A stretch of 64,000 nucleotides of DNA, from assembly GCA_010405405.1 (NCBI GenBank), contig MU004238.1, positions 693,530 to 757,529 on the forward strand, in the 5' to 3' direction. The DNA is from Microthyrium microscopicum. Lineage: Eukaryota > Ascomycota > Dothideomycetes > Microthyriales > Microthyriaceae. The notes under the pieces were generated by a model, which was given only the letters and a program-made list of their open reading frames with translations, had not been told where the DNA came from and ran no database searches. The position numbers and the translations under genes were made by a program. The first letter of the stretch is position 1; every line of letters begins with the position of its first letter. Of this stretch, positions 10,482 to 23,700 are shown one piece after another.

Positions 10482-11964
10482 ATTGAAGAGACCATGGGCA
10501 TTCGGCCAGAGTAATCCTATACTGAAAGGTAAATTGTGCGATACTCGATGAATGTCGTCGAGTCGTTGACTCACCAGGAGGTAAGAGCCTAGCGCGGCTA
10601 TCGCACGATCCATAATGCGTCATTAGACGCGCCAAGTACAGATGCGCGCTTAGCACGGGATGCCCTTGCCCCTTTTATTCTCAGCCTCATGATAAACAAA
10701 GCGCTGCTGGTTCCGATTCTTTGTTCCTTTGCAGCATTCCGCAGTCATCTGAAAAGATGATGATGTCTCGGAAACGGTTTCAATTTTTGGTAAAATGCAA
10801 AAGCCGATTTTGCTTTCAATCAAAGTCGTCTGAACCAAATGGTTCCTTTGCAACACACGTCCTTCGTAAAGACAAGTCAAGAAAGCCCACCGAGCGCATC
10901 TTGGTCATCAGTGGCGCTCCAATTTCAGCCATCTCGTAGATTTGATTGGTAGAATGCATTTCACTTGATTTGGTACAAAGTACGATAGGGGACGTTTGTA
11001 TTGTAATTGTTCCCGGAAGGCTTCTTCAGCGCAGTCGACCTCGTTCTATGGCATGATCTAATGGTTGTTAGTTAAAGCATTTATCAAATTGTGGTGATCT
11101 CAAGCATACCGGCAGCTGTGGTGCAATTGCAATCCAACGTAGTTATCTCCCGTTCACGGTTGAGTTTGCGCTGGACTGATGTTTCCGTTGCTTTATCCTG
11201 ACGTCTGATTAGCGCAAGTATCGATAACAAAGCAAGTCGTTGCTTGGCATAGAGAACAAAGAGAAGCATCTTACTGAATGTCTGCTTCCTCAAATCCAAC
11301 ACTGAGAGGGCAAGGTCGAGTTTGCAAGCTCCCAGCCTCAAATGTCGAGTCCGCCTGCGGTGTGACAATAAACCAAACCAATGAATGCGAAGAACCTCGA
11401 CATTCCATTGCATATGCTGGGCAGCAAAGCATCGTTCTGTCGTAGAGCGCGATGGGAGACGCCGTAGTTAATGGGAGCGCGCCACTTGTTCCGTGTAGCC
11501 GTTAACAGCCCATGAGCAGGCACTATACAAACCACTTCCAGAGGAGTGACCTAGAAAGAGTTCGATAGCAAAATGAGTACAAGACAATTGTGTTAACATA
11601 ATTTCATTCAAACAAGGCAAACATTTGGTCTATAGGGGGTATATCATAAGCACATTTTCCAACAACCTTCATCGCCAAGGACCCACACCGCCCACTGGCA
11701 AGATCCGCCATCAAAATCAAACAAAAAACATCTTCAAAGGTCTTCGCGGCCTAGGGCAATATTGCCCGAGGCCGAAACTCATCCATCAAGAAAGTGAAAA
11801 ACTGGCTGTGAGTTGAAACAACTCACACGAACAAATACCAAGGATCAACAGCGCTGGGGATCAGATGCCACATGTAACCTGTGGCCACAAACACATGTTG
11901 GGAAAATGGATAGTGCTGGGAACAATCTGAACGACTGGGAGTTCAAGAATTACTCATCGCCGGA
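10482..11964. other. Intergenic region upstream of RAD2
   Basis: This holds the RAD2 promoter and leader on the right of the gene and the 3' flank of the Gln/His-rich protein gene. Open frames here are short, mutually overlapping and unrecognised. No RNA gene or repeat was seen. Confidence 0.4.
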
Positions 11965-13989
11965 TCAGTGCTGGAAGCGCTGAGTCTTGTAGGGTGGACC
12001 GCCCTGGGTCTCTTCGCCTTCATTGACGAAATAGTCGCCGTCGTACATGGTAGCCGCATTGTCGTAGGTGCCATCATGGTGGTCCATCCACTGGTTGGAG
12101 CCATGGTGAGGCAGCTGGTATTGAGCAGGCTGACCATGATAGACAGGCACTGGCTGGTTGTTGGTGGTGGTGTAGTGTGCCGGAGCGGCTTGAGCGGGCA
12201 CCTGTGAAGCTGGCTGCTCGCGCTTACGCTTGCGCTCCTTGATGGTCTCTTTGCCAACTTCAAGAGTCTCCTGCTTTCGGCCGTTGTTGGCCGCATTCTC
12301 TTTCTTGACCCGAACAGCCAAAATTGGAGCCACGATAACAGACTCCATCTTGCCACCGTCAAGAATGTCGCTACAGGCGGCCTTGGAAGTTCTCAAAGTG
12401 AAGCAGATCTCCCGAATGCGGTTCTTGAATGACAAGTTGCGGTCCTCCAACGCTTTGGGCTTGACTTTGTAGTCATTGCCCTTTGCTTCCATGGTCGGAT
12501 CCATGGATGGCATGAGGAAGCAGCCAGTCGAGTGCAACTCAACAACGTGATGATACATCTGAATGCATCGTGCCCAGAGAACATTCTGATGATACTTTTG
12601 CGAGACCAGTCGATTGACTTTGTTCTTGGTCTCGGTCTTGTCGTGGAAACGAGAGAAGTTGGTCATCGCTTTGAAGAACTTCTTCGAATACTTCAAGACA
12701 TAAGCATCGTTGGTGGGATTGCGCGGCATATCGTCATGCTCAAGCGGTGCTGGGCGCCACGAATATTGATGCAAGACATCATTGGCTTCTTGCAAAGTTT
12801 GGAAAGAAGGCACAAAGTTCTTGTAGTTCGCCGACACCTGGTCTTGAGGGAGACTGTTCATCTCCTCGAAGTCGGCTTGCAAAATTGCTCGTCGGTCATC
12901 GGAGTCTGACATGTATCCATTATCGTTCTGCTGTGGCCCGCTGACTTGGTTGCCCACAGCGCCCTGATGAGGCACGTTGCCTTGGATGTTTGATGGTGCA
13001 TGGTGAGCCGCAGAGGTAGGTTGCTGGGGCACACGAGATTGCTGAGCTGAGGCTTGGTGTTGACCCTGGGACTGCAAATGACCTTCATGAGACGGACCTG
13101 GAAGATAGGCCGACGGACCTGGCTGGTCATGATAGCCAGTATTGTGCATCTGACCGTAAGCCGGGGTTTGGTCCTGAGCATAGTTCAAGTCGAATCTATG
13201 GCCATGTTGAGCTCCAGAGTGTCCATCCGTCCAGTGCTGATGTGGTTGATCTTCCATGAATCCAGGAACCACATGGGCATCTGCGGGTGACTGATCAGGG
13301 GTTGTAGTGTGATGGGGACCAACAGCTGCCATGGTACCCGAAGAAGAAGCATATTGGTTCAGCTCAGGGAAGCCGAGATTGACCTGGTCAGTTCCGGGCA
13401 TGTTGAAATCAAGCTGACCGCTCTCGTTCATGATGAATTGAACCTTGTGATGCTGCTGAAGAACCAGGAGAATGTTTGCGACGTGGAAGTCCCAGCCAAG
13501 TGCCTTGACTTCGGCTTGGACGTCAATGTTGCACAGTTCTGGAGTGTGAAGAACACGGCTGAGGAACAAGTTGGCCTTTTCCACGCTTCCAGCAAAGCTG
13601 TCGAAAGCTTCGTTATACGCAACGATGCGCGGGAGATCGGAAATGTTGAATGCCTGTCCGTTGGCTTCGTAACGCTTCAATTCTGCAGCCCAATCCACGA
13701 AATCCAATGGGTCAGAAGAATCCTGATGGTGGTTATCGACGCTGATGGCGTCTATCGCACTCGATGGGCGTTGGTAAGAATTCAGAGCGTTGATTTGAGC
13801 AGCTGTCAAACCTAGCTCGGGATGGTGGTGAGAGTCCACGGGAGGCTGTGGTGCTTGGGCAATACGAGAGCTGGCTGGAAGGTGGCTATTAGGCTGGAAT
13901 GACTGGTTGATATGGAAGGCGGGATGGTCTGAGTTCTGGTTAGCAAGACAGTCGCGATTTGCTGTGGTTTTAAGCTTACTTGGAGACAT
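11965..13989 (-). CDS. Gln/His/Pro-rich nuclear-type protein of unknown function
   Basis: An intronless frame of 674 residues from a genuine ATG at 13989. I do not recognise the family. About residues 95-200 look folded (LDFVDWAAELKRYE, then a helical run around VAYNEAFDSFAGS). About residues 205-375 are low complexity, rich in Gln, His, Pro, Ser and Gly, as in transcriptional regulators. A second ordered block (about 390-570) holds NFVPSFQTLQEANDVLHQY, a KYSKKFFKAM helix and FKNRIREICFTLR, followed by KERKRKREQ, a likely nuclear localisation signal. The tail is again Gln/His/Tyr-rich. The overall look is that of a regulatory protein, but no DNA-binding motif is visible. The region upstream to about 14170 is pyrimidine-rich on the coding strand, consistent with a promoter or leader. 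No close paralogue is present in the window. Confidence 0.75.
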   Translation of the reverse strand: MSPSKLKTTANRDCLANQNSDHPAFHINQSFQPNSHLPASSRIAQAPQPPVDSHHHPELGLTAAQINALNSYQRPSSAIDAISVDNHHQDSSDPLDFVDWAAELKRYEANGQAFNISDLPRIVAYNEAFDSFAGSVEKANLFLSRVLHTPELCNIDVQAEVKALGWDFHVANILLVLQQHHKVQFIMNESGQLDFNMPGTDQVNLGFPELNQYASSSGTMAAVGPHHTTTPDQSPADAHVVPGFMEDQPHQHWTDGHSGAQHGHRFDLNYAQDQTPAYGQMHNTGYHDQPGPSAYLPGPSHEGHLQSQGQHQASAQQSRVPQQPTSAAHHAPSNIQGNVPHQGAVGNQVSGPQQNDNGYMSDSDDRRAILQADFEEMNSLPQDQVSANYKNFVPSFQTLQEANDVLHQYSWRPAPLEHDDMPRNPTNDAYVLKYSKKFFKAMTNFSRFHDKTETKNKVNRLVSQKYHQNVLWARCIQMYHHVVELHSTGCFLMPSMDPTMEAKGNDYKVKPKALEDRNLSFKNRIREICFTLRTSKAACSDILDGGKMESVIVAPILAVRVKKENAANNGRKQETLEVGKETIKERKRKREQPASQVPAQAAPAHYTTTNNQPVPVYHGQPAQYQLPHHGSNQWMDHHDGTYDNAATMYDGDYFVNEGEETQGGPPYKTQRFQH

Positions 13990-16900
13990 TGCAAACGAGT
14001 GCTGAGTGATGGTAGAGGGGTGATAAGTGATGGCTTGGTGTAGGTCGTTTGAAGGAAGATGGTCTGATGGATAGAAAGCTGTAGTAACAAACGAAGAGAT
14101 AGTGAAGTGTGGGTAATGTGTGAGAGGAAGATGATGGTCTGGCTGTGATTGAGAAGAATTTATATACCAACAACTGGCGAGGCCGCAGTGCTCAATGCTC
14201 AGAACCCAGCAACGAGTGACAATAGCATTGAGGACGTATGAGGGAAGTTCACTGCTATTCCTTCTATAATAGCGGTGATTGAGGTGTAGAGTAGGTCAAT
14301 GCTTCACCATATTCTCACCAGAGCAGCTCAAACAGGGGTGGATTCAATGGGATTGTTCGCCCATTGAGACAAACAACACCAAGAGTAGGTGCTCATCAGA
14401 AGGTGCTCAGGGACAGGTGCTGAATGGAGAAGTGAACTAATCCCGGCCTCCTGTAAACCAGAATGAGCGCATGATCAGTTATTACCTATCTTGGGGATGA
14501 AAGAGCCTCACCTCCCGCATAGGCAGCCATTGATTCCATTCAGAGCACCTGCGCAGAGCTATCATTGGTCCATTCAACCTCTCAACTGCTTCGTCGCTGA
14601 GCTGTATTGAACTTCAGCGCATTGATTTACTCTCTGAGCATTGTGAGGGCTCAGAGCAAGCTCAGAACGAGGCCATGGGTAAATGTGAAGCTACAGTGTT
14701 GTGTAAAGGTTCAACTTCTTCGGGGTTAGCGTGGATTCCGCCGGAAGAGAGCCGATAGAAGCTATCTCTGCTTGCGCCGTGGGCTATCGTGGGCGGCGTT
14801 GGAGTTGATCATCGCTCCAGATTCCAGCATCCGGTAAGAATTGTGTAACTACGTCCTATTCTAAGTGATATCCACTCCTTCCTAGTGTTCATTGTGATTA
14901 CGCGCTTCACGGTGGGGAGTTCTCGTCGTTTGGCGCCCTCAGTGTCGTCAATTTCTCCGTCTCCTCATAGCAAACGGCAATAGAGCGTCCGTGCACCAGC
15001 AGCTGTCCTTGTTCATAGGCGGAGGTCGTTACTGAATCAATTGAAGTCCCCAGGTGATCATATTTCCAGACTAAAGCGAAGACAAACGGGAGAGAGTTCT
15101 TCACGGTGGGGGAGAGCAACAAGGAAGAGAGGGAGAGGGCTGGGCGTTGTCAGCCGCGAGAATTGTCCAACGATTCCATAAGCATCCATTGTAGTTCTGA
15201 TATGATTGTAATCCTTCCATGCCTACGGGCCAGCCTATCCGGATCAAAGGGTGGGGAGCGAGCCAGTAAATTCAGCAATCGAGGGCGTGGACTATAATTC
15301 AATAGCGGAACAAGGCGGTCTTGAGGGTAGATATCCGAAGATGAGGCAATTGGGCATCGTGCTCTCCAGGGTGGTGGTGCAATCGTTTGGTAATTGAGGA
15401 TGTGTCCATCGTTGATAGTTGCTATGAGGCAGAAAGGCCAGGTTAGGGTCGAAGAAAGTTGTTGGAAAGCTTCAAAACATCTCAGGGGCTGGGTCCATTA
15501 AATATCTTTCAGTGCTGCACCACTTTCTGGTCAAAACTCTAATGTTAGCTTTACGAGTGATGCTCAATTTGAGAATGTAGATCATTAGATGCTGTGACCC
15601 AAATCTTTGACGTGCGAGCCTTCGCCAGCGTGGTCAGTAAGTGTCCCGATTACCGACGGTTATGGGCTCTTCCTGCTCTTGGATTAGTAGCTCAACGGGG
15701 CTCGAAAGCGCAAATGACGTTTTGCGACGAAGAAGATTGTTCTCTCGTCGCAAGGGATCATATAATAGAGTACTGATTTATGGACAGGCCAACCTGAAAA
15801 GCTTTGTTGCGCATGATCTACGCTCCAGGAACTCATTTGAAGATTCAACAGCATGTGCATGAAAGACTTCATCAGATGCTCCTTAAATAGGCGGAATGTC
15901 AGGATAACTGAAGTCGTGAATTCCAGATCAAGCTCAGGGCAATAGTGTGCCATTTCCCCAATACAAAAGATGTATTCAGCTGAAAGCCGAGCATAAACAA
16001 AGCCCGGCGACCTCGCAGAGTGTATTGAGAGCGCATTGTTCGAATAACTCGCATCTGCTTGAGACAATCGGATGACGGTATTATGGCAATGAAAATGATT
16101 ATATCTTGATGCGCAGAAGCAGGTTTTATATATTGTGCTAAGGTTCATCCAATCCAGTGTCCAGCCAAAGTTTACAGGGTGCTGTCCTAGCTCATCGCCG
16201 CCTAGAGACTTACTACGAAGAATATTGTTGCTTAACATCCTGAGTCCAGTCACAGATCATCGCAACTGGACGAGTATAACACGATCTCTCAAGTTACCCA
16301 TGACTCTACATCTTACGCCAGGTCCCATGTGTATCTCGTGGATGTTCGTTACGCGCCGACAGGAAGAAGAAGGGAAAGGGTCTGAAGGAGTCTGGTAGAA
16401 GTAATGGCGAAGGAGGTGTACGATTGCGAGACATCAAGGGCGCTGTTGATGGAAATTCGATTAACCGCCTGGAATTGGCTACTTCCTAGAGGACATGGAG
16501 TCGAATTGAAGAAGTGATGGGGCCCGGCGGGTGGAGTAGCTGCAATCAAACGGTTAGTAATGTCAGCCTAGGTCAGTATCAATGATCATTTGATAGCAGC
16601 CATGACTGAGCCGTTGCCAGTATCTCTCTTCACCCTCAAATCTGGCTGTCTCTGAGCTTGATATATTGGTGGTGGTGGGTCAGCAGCTAAGGAACAGAAG
16701 ATATCACTGCTCAAGACTGACCCAAGCAGCAATACGTAGCAGACTCTTTCACAATTTTCCCAACTTTTGGCCAGAAAGAAGAAGCCCAAGTGGAGATTTG
16801 CTACTTTGACGCTAGGCAAGATTCTGGAAGGGCTGCAGGTAGTCAAGTGTTCTGGAAGGAGCCTTGGGTGGCTCCGGAGCAGGCAAATGGAAGTCACATA

Positions 16901-19628
16901 AACTCATCCTCTCCAGCACGAGCTTTGAAATCTACCTCCAAAACACCACAACTGGGCTCTATCACCGACTATTCTCCGATTGGGATGTATATCCGAAGCT
17001 GTCCACAACGGAAGAATCCTTTTTTACATCACCGAAGATCGATGAAATCCGCCTCACCTCCTTGAGTCATCAAAATACCATCATTGTCTGGCACTCGAAA
17101 CCCTTATCGCTCAAGAGAAGTGGATCTGAGGCCTTTCTTCTCCCGCCAAAAACCCATACAGCTCTGGAATACCAATACAGTAACATCCTGCAGAGATACA
17201 GCACCCGCGAACTACCAGATTACACCCTATGGGCTCGAGGAGTCGCCGTTGCTACGGAACTGTAGTCATCGAGATAATTCTATTCGCCATTGAGCAGAGG
17301 AAGCTCGAGGGATTCTTGACGATTGAAAATCTTTGGATTTCGTAAGCTACGTATGATTTCATTGTTTGCTCACCAGCGCTGGTTCGCCCCTGTTAGGAGC
17401 GTATCGCGAGTTCACGAGAAAACAAAGAGAGCTTCAGCGAATCCACGGACAACACGCTGATGTATTAAGAAACAAACTTGAAGTAATTGACCGGAGGTTC
17501 AGTAAAAGAAGAGAAACCTTTGACAATACAGTCCTCCATGAGCATGCGCACACCCCTTAACTCTCGAAAGTCCCTTTGTTTGGATCAAAAATCCCCTCCA
17601 TACGAGTTGCGCATACCGATCCTGAATGTATGACTCGCCGCGCGACATTACAAATCGATTACGGATTGAACCTCAATTGAAAGAACAATGTAGAGGGACA
17701 AAGAGATGAAGCTGGAGATGTGGCGTTTTGGCAACTTGACTTACCGGGAACGGCAATGGTCTGGTCTGAGAGATGATACGCGCGACAGAAGAGCTTCGGT
17801 TTCTACCATCTGAGGGTCTGGGTCCTTCCAGAAGCAGTTCAAGAGCATAGAACGACACTGGAAGACAATTGAAAGGCATGTTATAAACGAAGAAGAAGAA
17901 GTGTGTTCTTGCGGGTCCCAATGGCTATCACAATCGCTCGGCTTCAACAGAACATATAGCATTCGCCATTGAACCAGCCATAGAGCCAACCACCCGGTTC
18001 GATGATCCAAAACCTCCCAGAAAGCGCTAGGCCCACCAGAGTTGAACAGAAACCGAGAAATTTCAGCAAGCCGACGACACCCAGGGTCATTGCAAATCAG
18101 CAGACAAAGACAAGTCACGATAAAAGCAACATAATGCCTTATCCTTCTCTTCAGCATACCCGTCGAGAATACATTGGCGAAATGGACTTGAGAGGCAAGA
18201 ACAACATCAAAAGTATTGGACTCAACAGCATCACGAAGAACTTTGGATATGCTTACGCGCCGCAACAATTCATACGGCGAGACCCTGAAGTTGTCTGATT
18301 CTCTAGAGATCTTCAGGCGAGCGCAAGTACAGAGCACAATCAAAGCAATATTCGGTTGGCGTCGATTCGTTGAACGCAACTTGGAGCCATCGGCAGCCTC
18401 AGAGCCTCTGCGACGATGGAGTTCATTCGGGGCGCAAATGTCCGGATCAACGCCGCCCTTTGCCAGAATCCAGGTGCGCCATGACCCCCTACGTCTGGCT
18501 CATGAAGCATTCGTAGTTAACGCGGATACTGGAGATTGAGCAAGTAGTCGTTTACAGAAGGATCAACGCATATGAGCAATAAAGCTAGCTCCATATTTTA
18601 TTGCCTAGTCAATGTCTAGGTAATCGACAGTAGTACAGGTAGTAATGAAGAAGGAATGGGTGTAGTTGGGATACCAAATTTCGCCATAGCCCCTGACGGA
18701 CCCAGCTATCTGGGTCGTGTAAGTTGCCTGGTTTATATTTAATATATATTGTCTTGTGACCAGATCTCATTAGTGTCAAAGATGGGGTATCCTTGGACGT
18801 GTTTCTAATAGCCAAAGACCTTGTCTCCGTTGACCTGTATAACTGACAATCTGGAACTCGCGCGATAGAGATAGCGGGTTTCGTCGTTATCACTCACTGG
18901 GAAGTCTCTTCAAAGATACCGCATAAGCTGTTCTACACGATCTATTGCAAATCAAGAAGAACAATCGTCATACTTGCGTCCTCACTTTTTTAAATGGAGT
19001 CATGGACGATATCAGAAGAAGCCAAAGTAGGAACCGACAACCGTCTGTATTGCTAGAGCAATTTAGATCTACTTGACCACTGCCGCGTAAGGCGGACATC
19101 AATGCATACGTGGGATTTAGCTCTTGAGTCCTTTATTAGCAGTGGGGGCACCAATAACGTTGCTGGCTGGACAGCAATATATATCGAGTATCCAGCGTGT
19201 CAGACTTCTCCCTCGGAGACACAACTTCACGCTAGATGGATACCTTGTAGATATTGTCATTGAGTCTTGTATTTTTAGTACATTCCTATTTTTCGGGAAT
19301 GACTTAGATATATCGACCGTCAAGTCTGAAGAATATGTAATACTAGAGCATCAATTCGAGATTGCAAACTAAACCGGGCTTCTTTGTTGCTGGATATTAA
19401 AGAGCAAACCCGACAATGGGGTTGTTGACATTGGCATGTTTTGTAGCGGGGCCGAGGCCAGGGGCTGTAACGAGATCGGAGAGCTATATTCCATGATACA
19501 CGACACTAGAAACATCATCCATATCTCAGTGTGCTATTTCCTTCGCCGACTAGAGCTTGTATCCATTGGTCTCAAAACATTGAAATCAAGGATTGCTTTC
19601 ACAGCCTTATCTCAAGCAACATTGAAGT
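13990..19628. other. Gene-poor 5.6-kb region
   Basis: No gene can be supported here. The proximal 200 bases are the pyrimidine-rich leader of the gene at 11965-13989. A stop-free plus-strand stretch (16843..17265) has protein-like composition but no ATG. A minus-strand open stretch (17741..18379) starts at TTG and resembles nothing known. The 12-mer TTCACGGTGGGG occurs near 14908 and again near 15101. The last few hundred bases should contain the promoter of the SMP-30-like gene. No terminal repeats or transposase-like sequence was seen. Confidence 0.4.
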
Positions 19629-20790
19629 ATGGACAAGCACGACATTCAACGATTTGTGGTCGAAGAGGTACGTGAACTATGCCCTGTAATACAGGGTCGC
19701 CGCGAGAATACTAAAATAAAATTGACGCTGATCATTTAATATGCAACTAGCCTTACCTGGATATATCGTGTTCTCTGGGCGAGGCCCCATTCTGGGACAA
19801 GGCGACTGGCACTCTTCGATTCCTGGATGTCAACAACGGGGAGATCCATATTGTGCATCCTGAGCGCGGACCAAGCTCGCATAAAGTGATCAAAAAGCTT
19901 GATTATCCGATCGGACACACTGCAGATATTGAAAATGATACCCGTCGATTAGTCTACGGCGGCAAAGCGGGTTTCGGCATCTTTGATAAAGAGACGGGTG
20001 TATACGAATATATTGTCAAGTTTTGGGCCAATGATTCTGATGCCGCTAGAAAGGATCATGTCATGAGAGCAAATGATGGTGGAGTTGATTCTCGTGGAAG
20101 ATATTGGCTTGGGGTCATGAACCATCCGTTGATAGAGGCACCGGGGCCTGTTGGTATGTCGTTTTCCCCATACAGTTATGTTCTACGCGTCATTCATTAG
20201 ATTGTTCGCGTACTCAACGATATGCGCTCTATTTCTGGCAAGATTTACACTTCGTACTGGTTGAGGATATCAGGATTGACATTCTCTTGACAGGAACTGT
20301 CTTTCGCTTGGACCCTGATCTTTCGTTGCACAAGATGATTGAGGGAATATCGATTCCAAATGGAGTATCCTGGAGCAAGGATGAAAAGACCCTTTTCATA
20401 GCTGATTCGTCTACTCACGTTATATCCGCTTATGACTACGATATTGAGACGGGCAATATCTCCAACAAAAGACCATTCTTCGACGCCCGAGATATTGGGG
20501 GCGGTGAGCCTGATGGGGAGGCAATTGACGACGAGGATCATATGTGGTCCGCGGTCTATGGCACTGGGAAAGTAATCAGAATATCTCCGGCTGGAAAAGT
20601 GGTGGCAGAGATACAGCTACCAACTCCTTATATCACTTGTCCAGCCTTTGTAGACGATTGGCTTTACGTCACTTCTGCTACGGAAGACCCCAAAGGAGGA
20701 CCCAAACTCCAAGGCGCGTTGTTCAGGTGTAAGGTTGGAGTGAAGGGCATCCCAATTCATAAGTTTAAGCCATCAACTTCGCTGAGTTGA
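19629..20790 (+). CDS. SMP-30/gluconolactonase/LRE-like beta-propeller hydrolase
   Basis: Three exons (19629..19667, 19751..20153, 20294..20790) give 312 residues, the usual size for the family. The introns are 83 and 140 nt, with donors GTACGT and GTATGT and acceptors CAACTAG and TTGACAG. The first exon is only 13 codons but is needed to start the propeller cleanly. Metal-site motifs of the SMP-30/LRE family are visible: the glutamate in SLGEAPFW, HVMRANDGGVDSRGRYW, the asparagine in SIPNGVSWSKDEKTLF, and the aspartate in GEPDGEAIDDEDHMW. Members are Ca/Zn-dependent lactonases or esterases that open sugar lactones such as gluconolactone. The protein has no signal peptide and is probably cytosolic. 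The substrate cannot be read from sequence, and a role in sugar-acid metabolism is inference. It stands alone between two gene-poor stretches. Confidence 0.88.
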
Positions 20791-23700
20791 GTGATGAGCC
20801 ACATAAAGCTGTTCCCAATGTTAGAGTCTAGTGGCCAGGACAGTTATGCAAGCTTAAGCAGATTATAGATGGATCAGCGAAATGTACACTTCAGATGATG
20901 TTTATGTAGACGCCAAGAGAGAAAATGAACTGTGCGACTTACAACATCGTTTTGGGTCTTGAGAGCAAAATCCTTTATAGTAAGCTTTGAACCGAACTCA
21001 TCAGAAACTACCAGGGTTCTCATACTGGAGAATCAAGCCGCCCAAAAGACTAGAAAGACGATTTGCAATATCTTTCGAGGCAGAGTTATGTACTTGTTGA
21101 TGTCCATCCAATTAAAGTATGACCCGAGTCCAGTCTGTCTCCTATTAGCAGCACTTTATGTTTCAAGATACTGGTAGAGTCGGGAAGATGCTTCGGATTG
21201 CAACATTGGACCGGTGTACTGTGATACAGTTCCATTTATAACAGTGAACCTCTATTTCCGTCTTTTACTTGGCTCTTGATATAGGCTAGGTACCCAAACC
21301 ATTGGAATCATGAGAAAAGGGAGAAGTTGACCAGGACTCTCCAAACCTGGCACAACATGTACCCATTCGCCCAAGGTGATTGATCGCAAGCTAGTACAAC
21401 CTAGTGATCAAACGCCTGCAGCGATGTCTTCAAGTCGGTCGTCCATTTCATCAAGAACAGAATCTGATGATCTGATAAACAAAAGGTGATCTTTAGTCGT
21501 GGCTTCCATAACAGCAAGCATGTTCCTTAGTGTACAAGTATGATAGTCTTGCTTTTTTCTCCTGTCCGCATTGCTCTATCCCGTGGGTACATGCAGCGAG
21601 GCTGAGACAGAGCAAGGACTGAAGAGCTCATTTCAAGATTTCTTTTGTGCTCCAGAATATCAGACAGAGATCCTTGCTCAAAGTAGAAGTATATCCGCGT
21701 CTAATCCAGTGTGGGATTTTGCGCCGAATTAGCAAATTTCCTGGGGGACGAAGAGGCAATTTGATGTCATGTTAAAGATCCAGACCAAGCGAAAGGAAGT
21801 ACTTTTCGGGTGAGTCTGCACGCAAAAGGTACCTAGACTCGCCGCAGAAACACTAGCGGGGTACGGGTGCATATGGCGTAGGGTCTCTTGATACTTCCCC
21901 GCCTCAAAATGAGCAAAAGGGGCTAAAAGAGCGCTGAGACTCCCACATTTACTAAATTAGTGCTGGTGAAGGTTCGCTGTTCAGTGTTTGCCCAATGCTC
22001 CAGGGACAGCAATTCGTTATGATCATTCCTATCCTGTACCTAAGTTAAGTGTACGGAGTAGGCTGTGGAAGATGGTCGAGTTTGATTTTAGATATTCAAG
22101 CCCCCAAAAGGCGCACGACGCGTAGGTACGGTACTGATACTTGCTGGCAGTCCTGCTTGCGTAAGGAGATGTCTCTCCAGGGAAAAAGTTACGCCATGAA
22201 CAGAGGAACCGCGTTGGCGCCGCACATGATCATCATCAGCTGTTGCTCAACAGGCGGCTTGGGCCAGACGAGCTAGGATAAGTTGATAACAGGCTCAGGG
22301 ACTGATTGCTGGGCCTTGACCAGCTGGGTAGATGCATATGCCGTGCAGCAAACAGCGGGCATTATCGTTCAGCACTCCATGTGACAAGCAGGAGATCCTT
22401 TGAGAGGCTGAAAAGCACTTGCAGTACTCCAAGTTCCAACTGCTTCGAAGTCAAGAAACAATGTGACCATTTTATGTAATTTTGTTTTAGTCGATCACAG
22501 ATACAACAAGCTGAAGCCTGCAGTTGATATCATCTTTTGACTAGTACTATAGCATTGAGGAGCCCGACGAGCTGGGCCAGTTCAACATGCGCAACCGTTT
22601 GAGAACTTTGGTTCGGCAAGTACCGTTGCGAACCCGTTTCTTGACGCCGTTTTTCTACTAAACATGAACTATCCGTAAAACTGTCAAGCGCCCGGATGCT
22701 CGGAACAATAACCATGATTTCGAAAATGATTATTCGCAGAAGCAAACAACCTTTTGGTGACGTGACAGGATTGTAATTTAGCCTCAGAACTAGGTAGTAT
22801 TATTACTTGCATGTCATGTCCTGTCTGACACCAGGAAAGTCGGCTCTGTACACAAATGCGTTTAAAATGTGCAGAACCTTCAGGCAATATCAGCACAACA
22901 TAAGCAAATAAATTTAGCGAAAGCGAAGGTAAGATGCAATGATGGCTTTAGAAGCTTGGAAATATCAAGATTGCGGGCCGGGTCCGAAGTGGGATGCATT
23001 TGCATTCTCTCATACTCAACTGTCCTATTCACATCTAAACCTGGGTGTGTATTAATGGTCGCAGAAGAGGTTGCATCACCACTAGTCTTGTGGTCTCAGT
23101 GTCAATGATTCTTGCTCTAGCAAGACTCTAGAATGATGGAAAGGGACGATTTCGTGCATGAGAACCTTCATACTGTGGTCGTTTTGAAACGACAACATGA
23201 TAGTACAAAGCGATTGCTTCCCGTGTTCCCCAAAACCAAGTGGACTAATTTCGATACCTCTATGTCTCCTCAATCAACACCCACGAGGCAGCAATGCCAG
23301 CACTTGAGGGTTTAAGGTTGTATGATTGAAGCTTTGAGAGAACGATATTTGTCACATCGCCAGCATTTTAAGCAAGTTATCTGGGTGGCGCCGGTATTGA
23401 TAGATTCTTCTCTCTGTATTAACCGTATTCTTCGCTGAGGGCTCTGCCACCCGCTCGAAGATCAAGATCTTCAGCCATGGTTAATGAAGTTTGAGTCCTC
23501 ACCAACTGCAAAAATAGATTCTGGTCGCATATCCCTTCCATAATTGTACTGAATTATTACCAACAAGCCAAGAGACAGAAGCTGGTCCGTGTACATTGGA
23601 GAGGAAAGATGTGTAAAGCCAGGTCATTAAATATCCGCGAACAATTCTGCCATCTCTTGACCCTCAATTCGTCATTTAATCTACACATTCGCACAGCTCT

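Noticed and set aside
10482-10613. 44-residue N-terminal extension of Rad2 from an upstream in-frame ATG
   Set aside because: XPG/Rad2 proteins begin at MGVxGLW, which matches the ATG at 10481. The extension has no family resemblance.
14908-15112. Direct 12-mer repeat TTCACGGTGGGG as a possible element border
   Set aside because: The repeat does not extend, and the 190 bp between copies has no element structure.
15684-16253. 189-codon minus-strand open frame
   Set aside because: It starts with GTG, shows no recognisable motif and overlaps other frames. Composition is not convincing.
17741-18379. 212-codon minus-strand open frame ending next to a GTAAGT donor-like site
   Set aside because: TTG start, no family match, and no neighbouring exon that continues it.
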